Part shown: positions 10,088-19,200 of the stretch, piece by piece
How the letters are laid out: the number at the start of each line of letters is the position of its first letter
Numbering within the stretch: the first letter of the stretch is position 1
Source: Bacteroidota bacterium
Lineage (GTDB): Bacteria; Bacteroidota; Ignavibacteria; Kapaibacteriales; NICIL-2
DNA length: 64,000 nt
Direction: 5' to 3'
NCBI GenBank assembly: GCA_019695345.1
Contig: JAIBAE010000001.1
Span: forward strand, 1 to 64,000
Notes under the pieces: model-generated
What the model was told of the DNA's origin: nothing
The model's database searches: none
Seen by the model: only the letters and a program-made list of their open reading frames with translations
Translations under genes and position numbers: made by a program

Positions 10088-13000
10088 ATGAAATACGGAA
10101 AACATAGTTCAATATTAATATTCCTGCTTTTAGCAGGAGTACCAATGTGTGTATGGGCACAAGGAAGTACAACTCAGCAAGGTATTAGGTTTATACATCC
10201 AACGTCAACTACAAATGCTATATCACTTGTGCCGCCATCAAGTATAACAAGCTATACGCTAACATTGCCCGGTACACAAGGGGCTGCAAGTTCGTATTTA
10301 ATGAACGATGGCAGTGGGACTTTATCGTGGGCAACATTAAGCAGTAGTACGGCACTTTCTGGTATAACAGCTGCAACAGCAACTAATAGTATAAACAGCT
10401 CTAACTTTGGGCAAACATGGGCATGGAATACCCTTGCAGGAACATCCGCATTAACGTTATCATCCACAAGTACAGCCGCTGCAAGTAATGCCCAAACATT
10501 ACTGAATATCTCACTAAGTGGTGCTAATGCTACAACTACGCAAACAACGTATGGCATGCAAGTAGCCAACACGCATACGGGCACAAGCTCAACAAATATT
10601 GCCGGGTACTTTACTGCAAGTGGAGGTACTAACAATTACGGATTAATTGTAGCAAATGGAAATGTAGGAGTAGGAACAACAACGCCTTCTCAGATGTTGC
10701 ATGTGCTTAATGGCAATATTTTATTGGATAATAGTGATAATACTGCACGTGAATTACGTTTTGAAGAGCCAAGTGGAAGTGGAAGTAATTATACGGGATT
10801 TAAAGCACAAGCACAGGCAGCAGACGTAACCTACACATTACCTGCAGCCGACGCAACCGTAAGTGGTCAGGTACTAAGCTCAAATGCAGCTGGTACGTTA
10901 AGTTGGGTAACAGCGTTAACATCTTCTAATGGATGGAGTACATTAGGTAATGCATCAACCGTTGATGGTACTAATTTTATTGGTACAACAGATAATATTC
11001 CATTTAATATAAGAGTAAATAATCAACGTGCAGGTAGAGTAACTAGCAGTACAAGTGATGTGTACCTTGGTTATCAGGCTGGTAGTACAACCTTTACCGG
11101 TGATAACAACACCGGAATTGGTTATCAGGCACTTACAATAAACTCAACGGGGCAGTATAATACGGCCATTGGTGCTTATACGTTGGATGCAAATTTAACC
11201 GGTGCGGCAAATACTGCATTAGGGTTTGGGGCATTGGGAAGTAACCAATCGGGGGCATATAATGTTGCAGTTGGTAATCATGCGTTGGCTACCGCTTCTA
11301 CTGTTTCCGAGAATACCGCAGTAGGTTCTGAAGCATTACGATATACAACAGGTGCTTTAAATACTGCTATGGGAAATGCTGCTTCACGTAACACTTCAAC
11401 GGGTATAGAAAATACTTCTATTGGTGCATATTCCTTACTTGGAAATAATACAGGGTCGGGTAATACGGCTATTGGTGTTTATACTTTAAATGGAATAGTT
11501 GGTGGCTCTGCAAATACAGCAGTTGGTAGAAATGCTTTGTATAATCTTTCATCGGGAAGTGATAATGTATCAATAGGATCATATTCTGCAACCGGATTAA
11601 CTTCCGGTAGTGGGAATATTTCCATTGGGACAAATTCATCGCTACCTAGTGCTACAGGAAGTAATCAGTTGAGTATTGGTAACTGGATTTATGGAACAAG
11701 TGGAGATATAGGAATTGGAACAACCTCTAATGCAAGTGGCTCTAAACTTGACGTGCGTGGGCATCTTGCCTTATCAAATGCAGGTACAGCAAGCGAGTTA
11801 CGCTTCTACGAACCAAGTGCAAGTGGAAGTAATTACACGGGATTTAAGGCACAGGCGCAAGTCGCTAATGTTACGTATACTTTACCTGCAGCCGACGCAA
11901 CCGTAAGTGGTCAGGTACTAAGCTCAAATGCAGCTGGTACGTTAAGTTGGGTAACTGCAGCAACAAGTAGTACAGCGTGGATGCGTGCTGGAAATGCTTC
12001 TACGTCTCCGGGAACAGACTTTGTAGGTACAACGGATGCACAGGCATTGGTAATAAAAACAAATGGAACAGAGCGCGCACGTTTTGCCAATGGTACAACA
12101 TTAACATTTGGAGCACAGGGAAGTGCCGCTTCAGCACCACCAACATCGTTTACTATAGGTTCAGCAGGATGGACGGCATCGTCAACATCTACAAATCAGG
12201 CAGGCACGAATACAATTATACAAGGTGGTCCGGGAACGGGAACCGGTACGCCAGGATATATCTCCATGCAAGTACCATCAACGGGAGCAAGTGGAACGGT
12301 GGTGCAATCGTTATCGGAAATGATGCGCATAAACAGTACTGGTGTGTTAGTAGGCGGTGCAAGCGGAACAATGCCAAACTACCGCTTACAGGTAGATGCA
12401 AACAGTGGCGGACAAGCATATATCAACTTTACAACAGGTTCCGGATCTGGAACTGCTTCAACAGATGGATTATTGGTTGGATTAATGAGCGACAACACCA
12501 ACGCGTTGATAAACAATCAAGAAGCAGGATATATAGCAGTCAGTACAACTGGAACAGAACGATTACGGATATTCTCGGGCGGTGGCGTAGGAATCAACAC
12601 AACATCGCAAACCTCAGGGAGTACCTTAGATGTAAAAGGGCATATAACATTAAGTAATAGTGGTACTGCAAGCGAACTACGATTCTACGAACCAAGTGCA
12701 AGTGGGAGTAACTATACTGCGTTTAAGGCACAAGCGCAAGCGGCGGATGTAACATATACTTTACCTGCTACCGATGGAGGCGTAAATTCAAATCTACAAA
12801 CCGATGGCTCGGGGAATCTATCATGGTCAACCATTGGTAACACTCAAGTGGCTAAAAAGACTTCTAATACCAGTAGGTCCTCAACGACAACTTTATCCGA
12901 TGACCCACATCTTACATTAAGTCTTGCAGCCAATCAAACTTTCGAAATTGATGTATTTGTAAATATTCAAGTTTCAAGTGGAACTAACGGAGGAGTTAAG

Positions 13001-13297
13001 TACAAATACACCTTCCCGGGTGATGCATCTATATTACTTCAATCACAATCTTGGCAGGGATATGATACTGGCTCCGGTGGATATATTGGACAGGATGTGA
13101 TTAATGGATCCTATGCATTCTATTACACTGGTTTAATGACTGACGGTAATGGGGGGAACTTTACACGTTTCCATGGTATTATAACTATGGGCGCAACAGC
13201 AGGTAGTTTAACATTACAATGGGCTCAGCAATCAAGTAGTGGCACTGCAACTGTATTAACTGCCAATTCATTTATGAAGGCAGTACGAATACAATAA
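10088..13297 (+). CDS. Secreted tail-fibre/YadA-head-like repeat protein (1069 aa)
   Basis: Paralogue of the gene at 7072. The signal peptide is residues 1-25 (ends CVWAQ), followed by the shared GSTTQQGIRFIHP block. About residues 322-537 hold many YadA-head-like repeats of the form NTAIGxxxL, and about 690-760 hold a module found only here among the eight (FTIGSAGWTASSTSTNQAG). The last 150 residues, starting VAKKTSNTS, are a divergent version of the shared C-terminal domain and contain WAQQSSSGTATV. The upstream 106 bp carry a short copy of the dispersed intergenic repeat. Function unknown; surface fibre or adhesin by analogy. Confidence 0.8.
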   Translation: MKYGKHSSILIFLLLAGVPMCVWAQGSTTQQGIRFIHPTSTTNAISLVPPSSITSYTLTLPGTQGAASSYLMNDGSGTLSWATLSSSTALSGITAATATNSINSSNFGQTWAWNTLAGTSALTLSSTSTAAASNAQTLLNISLSGANATTTQTTYGMQVANTHTGTSSTNIAGYFTASGGTNNYGLIVANGNVGVGTTTPSQMLHVLNGNILLDNSDNTARELRFEEPSGSGSNYTGFKAQAQAADVTYTLPAADATVSGQVLSSNAAGTLSWVTALTSSNGWSTLGNASTVDGTNFIGTTDNIPFNIRVNNQRAGRVTSSTSDVYLGYQAGSTTFTGDNNTGIGYQALTINSTGQYNTAIGAYTLDANLTGAANTALGFGALGSNQSGAYNVAVGNHALATASTVSENTAVGSEALRYTTGALNTAMGNAASRNTSTGIENTSIGAYSLLGNNTGSGNTAIGVYTLNGIVGGSANTAVGRNALYNLSSGSDNVSIGSYSATGLTSGSGNISIGTNSSLPSATGSNQLSIGNWIYGTSGDIGIGTTSNASGSKLDVRGHLALSNAGTASELRFYEPSASGSNYTGFKAQAQVANVTYTLPAADATVSGQVLSSNAAGTLSWVTAATSSTAWMRAGNASTSPGTDFVGTTDAQALVIKTNGTERARFANGTTLTFGAQGSAASAPPTSFTIGSAGWTASSTSTNQAGTNTIIQGGPGTGTGTPGYISMQVPSTGASGTVVQSLSEMMRINSTGVLVGGASGTMPNYRLQVDANSGGQAYINFTTGSGSGTASTDGLLVGLMSDNTNALINNQEAGYIAVSTTGTERLRIFSGGGVGINTTSQTSGSTLDVKGHITLSNSGTASELRFYEPSASGSNYTAFKAQAQAADVTYTLPATDGGVNSNLQTDGSGNLSWSTIGNTQVAKKTSNTSRSSTTTLSDDPHLTLSLAANQTFEIDVFVNIQVSSGTNGGVKYKYTFPGDASILLQSQSWQGYDTGSGGYIGQDVINGSYAFYYTGLMTDGNGGNFTRFHGIITMGATAGSLTLQWAQQSSSGTATVLTANSFMKAVRIQ

Positions 13298-13338
13298 AGT
13301 TGTTAATGAAATGTAGAAAAATTGATTATTACCTCAAC

Positions 13339-13492
13339 TGCCGAAGCGGCCAAACCTGCGCCGCAACCCTGTCGGCTCCAAGCGTTAGAGTATCGCATTC
13401 ATTAAAACGGAATGTATTACGCATGATTTAACTGATTGGCAAAGTATTTGGTGTATGGAAGTTGCGTTTTGTTGCCATCATGCGATAGCAAC
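13339..13492 (+). repeat. Intergenic repeat copy with TGCCGAAGC left end
   Basis: TGCCGAAGCGGCCAAACCTG then CGCCGCAACC at the left; TTGCCATCATGCGATAGCAA at the right, preceded by TGGCAAAGTATTTGGTGTAT. Confidence 0.5.
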
Positions 13493-13531
13493 AAATTTAG
13501 TACTGATAGAAAAAGATTATAATAAACATAT

Positions 13532-15913
13532 ATGCGATCCTTTACACATACTGCATTTTATATTACTGTTGTATTGATTTGTACGACATTAACAGTGTTT
13601 TCGCAAGGCAGTGTCACACAGCAGGGGATACGATTTATACACCCAAATTCAACAACAAACGCTATTTCTCTTGTGCCGCCATCAAGTATTACAAGCTATA
13701 CGTTAACATTACCCGGCACACAAGGTGCTGCAAGTTCATATTTATTGAACGATGGTAGCGGAAATTTATCGTGGACAACGTTAAGTAGCAGCACGCCTTT
13801 ATCGAGTATAACCGCTGCAACAGCAATAAACAGTATTAATAGTTCAAACTTTGGGCAAACATGGGCATGGAATACCCTTGCAGGAACATCCGCATTAACC
13901 TTGTCATCCACAAGTACAGCCGCTGCAAGTAATGCACAGACGTTACTAAACATCTCGCTAAGTGGAGCTAATGTAACAACCACACAAACAACGTATGGAA
14001 TGCAGGTTGCCAACACACACACGGGAACATCTTCTACCAATATAGCAGGATACTTCAGTGCAAGTGGAGGTACGAACAATTATGGATTATTAGTAGCTAA
14101 TGGTAATGTAGGTATAGGAACATCCACACCAACGGTAACACTACACAATATTACAACCGATGCAGCCACCGCAACAACAACCATAGGTGAAACGGTAGGT
14201 CATAATTCAAGTGGAACACCAGCTGCAAGTTTTGGTGTTGGTACAAAATATACTTTAGAAAGTAGTACAAACGCAGATCAGGATGCATCACAAATCAGTA
14301 CAATCTGGACAACAGCAACCCATGCTTCGCGCACAAGTGCTTTAACGTTTTCAACAGTAACGAGTGCAGCAGCGTTAGCCGAGACGATGCGAATAACGAA
14401 CGGGCAGGTAGGAATAAACACCACAAGTATAACAAGTGGTTCAACATTAGATACCAAAGGACACATAGCATTAAGTAATGGTGGTACAGCAAGTGAGTTA
14501 CGTTTTTACGAGCCAAGCGGGAGTGGTAGTAATTACACGGCGTTTAAGGCACAAGCTCAAACTGCTGATGTTACTTATACATTACCTGCTGCCGACGGCA
14601 GTAACGGACAAGTACTTACTACAAACGGTTCAGGAGCATTAAGTTGGGCTACTGCATCAGGCACAACAGCTTTATCGAGTATAACAGCGGCAACAGGAAC
14701 GAACAGTATCAACAGTTCTGACTTTGGACAGACATGGGCATGGAATACATTATCAAGTACATCTGCTTTAACGTTATCATCAACAAGTACGGCGGCGGCA
14801 AGTAATACGCAGACGTTATTGAACATTGCCTTAAGCGGAGCCAACGCAACGGCAACGCAAACAACATACGGAATGCAGGTAGTCAATACACACACCGGAA
14901 CAAGTTCAACGAACATAGCCGGATACTTTAGTGCAAGTGGCGGAACAAATAATTATGGGTTACTAATCGCAAACGGAAATGTAGGGATAGGTAATTCTGC
15001 TCCACTTGCTTTACAACATAATACAGTTACTAACGGTGGAACGGGGTTGATGATAGAAACTGCAAGCGATGGAATAAGTTATCTACGGTTTGTAGAAGAT
15101 CCAAGTTTATCTGGCGGTGGTGTAGCATTTAAATATGATGGAGCATTTGCAAATAATCATCTTGAGATAAATGATAATATTACAGGTCTTAACATCTTAA
15201 CATTAAAACGTTCCGGTGTAGTCGGAGTGGGAACAACGTCTGTTACTACCGGAGCGGAACTTGATGTAAAAGGTCACATTGCCTTAAGCAATAGCGGTAC
15301 AGCCAGCGAGGTACGTTTTTACGAGCCAAGTGGAAGTGGTTCAAATTATACTGCTTTAAAAGCTCAAGTACAAGCTGCAGATGTAACATATACACTTCCT
15401 GCTGCCGATGGCACTAACGGTAGTTTCTTGCAAACAAACGGAAGCGGCTCATTAACGTGGACAACAATTGGAAAAGAAGTTGTTAAATACAAAGCCGCCG
15501 ATGAATCTGTATCTTCTGCCACAACAGGTACAACATTACAAAACGATGATGACTTAAATTTTACTGTCAGCGCAAACGAGAAATACATGATTGATATTCT
15601 GTTGGATGTAACCGGAAGTGTCGGAAACATGAAGGTTGCCTTTACATTACCATCGGGAACAATGGCTTTAAACATGTGCGCAAACTTAACCTCTGGGAAC
15701 ACAAGCCACGTACACGAATGGTTACGCACAAGCGGAACGGCAAGTAGTGCAATTACCATTACCAACAACGTAACGTCAATTTCAATAAAGGGTATTGTTT
15801 CTATTGGCGGTACGGGTGGTACAGCATATCTGCAATGGGCGCAAAACACCTCAAATGCTACGGCAACAACTGTTAAAACACTATCCAACATGCGTGTTGT
15901 TAGAATAGAGTAA
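13532..15913 (+). CDS. Secreted tail-fibre-like repeat protein (793 aa)
   Basis: Third member with the GSTTQQGIRFIHP-type N-terminus, here GSVTQQGIRFIHP after a signal peptide ending TVFSQ. It has two TWAWNTL/NTHTG modules and a module starting PTVTLHNITTDA that is also present in the first, partial gene. It lacks YadA-head-like repeats. The C-terminal domain (about 648-793) begins VVKYKAADESVSS and contains WAQNTSNATATTVK. Module exchange between array members is visible: the PTVTLHNITTDA module is shared with the partial gene, while the N- and C-terminal parts follow the 7072 gene. Confidence 0.8.
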   Translation: MRSFTHTAFYITVVLICTTLTVFSQGSVTQQGIRFIHPNSTTNAISLVPPSSITSYTLTLPGTQGAASSYLLNDGSGNLSWTTLSSSTPLSSITAATAINSINSSNFGQTWAWNTLAGTSALTLSSTSTAAASNAQTLLNISLSGANVTTTQTTYGMQVANTHTGTSSTNIAGYFSASGGTNNYGLLVANGNVGIGTSTPTVTLHNITTDAATATTTIGETVGHNSSGTPAASFGVGTKYTLESSTNADQDASQISTIWTTATHASRTSALTFSTVTSAAALAETMRITNGQVGINTTSITSGSTLDTKGHIALSNGGTASELRFYEPSGSGSNYTAFKAQAQTADVTYTLPAADGSNGQVLTTNGSGALSWATASGTTALSSITAATGTNSINSSDFGQTWAWNTLSSTSALTLSSTSTAAASNTQTLLNIALSGANATATQTTYGMQVVNTHTGTSSTNIAGYFSASGGTNNYGLLIANGNVGIGNSAPLALQHNTVTNGGTGLMIETASDGISYLRFVEDPSLSGGGVAFKYDGAFANNHLEINDNITGLNILTLKRSGVVGVGTTSVTTGAELDVKGHIALSNSGTASEVRFYEPSGSGSNYTALKAQVQAADVTYTLPAADGTNGSFLQTNGSGSLTWTTIGKEVVKYKAADESVSSATTGTTLQNDDDLNFTVSANEKYMIDILLDVTGSVGNMKVAFTLPSGTMALNMCANLTSGNTSHVHEWLRTSGTASSAITITNNVTSISIKGIVSIGGTGGTAYLQWAQNTSNATATTVKTLSNMRVVRIE

Positions 15914-15962
15914 TACTAACCCGAAAAATTTCTCCAGAGAGTACTTTTGGGTACCCGCCTGT

Positions 15963-16127
15963 TGCCGAAGCAATCCTTCTGCGCCGCAACCCGGTCGGGT
16001 TCTACCGTTACAACTTCGCAAAGAAATACAAACGTTTACGTAAACCTGCATAGTAGTAAAAGGAACTTTCCGGCAGGAGTACGTTGTGTTAAAAACAACG
16101 GCAATACGCCGTCCTGCGGTAGCAAAT
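15963..16127 (+). repeat. Intergenic repeat copy with TGCCGAAGC left end
   Basis: TGCCGAAGCAATCCTTCTGC at the left and TACGCCGTCCTGCGGTAGCA at the right. It lies in the gap upstream of the 1769-residue array protein. Confidence 0.5.
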
Positions 16128-16284
16128 ACCTTATTTGTAATACCTTATCTAACCCCAAAATATAGAATTATTGGATTTCGGCACAGTAGTTGCCCTAAAC
16201 CCTGCAAAGGGTAGACTGTAGCTAATTGCAACAGAACCCGTTTTCATGGATGAACAAACAACTTTCTTTAAAACAAGGATTGTT

Positions 16285-19200
16285 ATGAAGAACAAATTAT
16301 ACCTATACATTCTCGTTTCCGCCTTTATAGTATTAGGGAACACCGCACTTTTAGCACAAGGTATAGGTGCCGACTCGGTACGACTTAGAAGTTCTGCCGG
16401 CGGTTCGGCGTGGTTATCTCTGCCATCATCAATGGTGAGTAACTACCGCCTTATATTTCCTTCCACATTAAATTCTTTAGCCGGACAGTTGATGATTGTT
16501 GATGGTATAACAGGTCAGGTAAGCTTGTTATCACCCGGTTCAGCCGGACAGTTGCTACAGTTTAATGGCACTAATTTGGGTTGGACTTCTATAGCTGCCA
16601 TTACTAATGGTACTATAACTAATGCTACCATGCGTTGGAGTGGTTCTGCATGGATTGAAAACCCAACCATATTGGGCAATACCACAGGCGGGCTTACACT
16701 TGGAGGTACTTTACAAAGTGGCTCGCTTGTTATTAGCGATGGAACTTTGGTACCCAAGTATGCCTCAATTTACACAAATACACTTGTTAGTAACAGAGTA
16801 TATACAGTTCCTGATGCCGGAGCAGATGCAAGCTTTGTAATGACGGAAGGAAACCAGACCATTAATGGTGTTAAAACCTTTGGAAGCGCGCCAATATTCG
16901 GCTCGTTAACCGGAATTCTTATAGGTAACGGCTCCGGAGCGTTATCAACCGCAACCATAACCGGAACAACAAACCAAATAGGTGTAACAAACGGCAACGG
17001 AACAGCAGGCAACCCAACGATATCGTTAGCAAGCGATGCCGTACTACCCGGAACAGGTGCTGTTACAGTACCAACAGGGAATTCATCGCAACAGCCTGCA
17101 TCGCCATCTAATGGCATGTTACGGTATAACACTACATCGGGAAGATTTGAGTTTTACCAAAGTGGCTCGTGGGTAACATTTGCAACCGGCGGGGCATCCT
17201 TAGCTGCCGGTACAGCATCAGACGCTACTTTGCGTTGGAGTGGCTCGGCATGGATTGAAAACACAAACGTTAAAACAAACGCAGGTACGCTTACATTAGG
17301 CAGTAATGCAACTGCCGGCTCAACAGTGATTAACGATGGAAACGGACAAACCGCAACACTATCGTTAGCCGATGTGGCTGCCAACCGTATATATACAATC
17401 CCTGAAGTTGGCAACAATGCAAACTTTGTAATGACGGAAGGAACACAGACTGTTAATGGTAGTAAAACATTTGGCAGTACAATAACGATTAGTCCGTTTA
17501 GTACAGCAGGAGTAGTAAAGAATAATGCAAGCGGTGTATTAAGTACCGGAACAGTATTGTTATCCTCAACCAACGATGTAAGCGGTGTGTTGCCTGTAGC
17601 AAACGGTGGAACAGGAGCAAGTACGTTAACCGGACTTGTAGTAGGAAACGGAACATCGGCAATGACAACAGCAACCATAACCGGAACAGCAAACCAGGTA
17701 AGTGTAACAAACGGCAACGGAACGGGTGGTAACCCAACCATAGCCATAGCAAGTGATGCTGTATTCCCTGGAACAGGAAGTAATACGATAGTAACAGGAA
17801 CAACCATACAACGTCCGGGTTCGCCAAGTAATGGCATGATGCGCTACAACTCAACAACAGGATTGTTTGAGTTTTATCAGGGTGGTGCTTGGGTAAATTA
17901 CTCAACAGGTTCTGCATCGTTAGGAGCAGGCACAACCAATAATACAACGTTACGGTATAATTCAGCAACAAGCCAATGGGTAGAGAATACATCAATCTTA
18001 GCAACAAGTACAGGTAGCTTAACAATGGGTGGCAACAGCCAAGCAGGAAGTGTATCGTTAAGTGACGGAGCCGTAACAGCTAACACCGCAACAATAACAA
18101 GCGCAACACAAGGTACAAACAGAACCTACACAATACCAAACGCAGGTAACAATGCAAACTTTGTAATGACTGAAGGAGCACAAACTGTTAATGGCAGTAA
18201 AACATTTGGCAGTACAATAACGATTAGTCCATTTAGTACAGCAGGGGTAGTAAAGAACAATGCCAGTGGTGTGTTAAGCACAGGTACAGTTTTGTTATCC
18301 TCAACCAACGATGTAAGTGGCGTGTTGCCTGTAGCAAACGGTGGAACGGGAGCAAGTACGTTAACCGGACTTGTAGTAGGAAACGGAACATCGGCAATGA
18401 CAACGACAACGATAACAGGAACAACAAACCAGGTAAGTGTAACAAACGGCAACGGAACGGGTGGTAACCCAACCATAGCCATAGCAAGTGATGCTGTATT
18501 CCCTGGAACAGGAAGTAATACGATAGTAACAGGAACAACCCTGCAACGTCCGGGTACGCCAAGTAATGGTATGATGCGATATAACTCAACAACAGGATTG
18601 TTTGAGTTTTATCAGGGAGGCACGTGGGTAAATTACTCAACAGGCGGCGGCTCGCTCGGGGCTGGTACAGCTAATAATACAACATTGCGATACAACTCAG
18701 CAACAAGCCAATGGGTAGAGAACACATCAATCTTAGCAACAAGTACAGGTAGTTTAACAATGGGTGGCAACAGCCAGGCAGGAAGTATGTCGTTAAGTGA
18801 TGGCGCAGTAACAGCTAACACGGCAACAATAACAAGTGCAACACAAGGAGCAAACAGAACCTACACAATACCAAATGCAGGCAACAATGCAAACTTTGTA
18901 ATGACGGAAGGTACACAGACCATAAATGGAAGTAAGACATTTGGCAGTACGTTAACCATAAGTCCGTTTAGTACGGCAGGAGTAGTAAAGAATAATGCAA
19001 GTGGTGTGTTAAGTACCGGAACAGTATTGTTATCCTCAACCAATGATGTAAGTGGTGTGTTACCTGTAGCAAATGGTGGAACAGGAGCAAGTACGTTAAC
19101 AGGTTTAGTGGTAGGTAATGGAACATCGGCAATGACAACGGCAACGATAACCGGAACAACAAACCAGATAAGTGTAACCAACGGAAACGGAACAGGTGGA

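Noticed and set aside
11977-12657. 226-codon + strand frame inside the 1069-residue array gene
   Set aside because: It is an out-of-frame shadow of the module-rich coding sequence, with implausible Trp/Arg/Asn composition.
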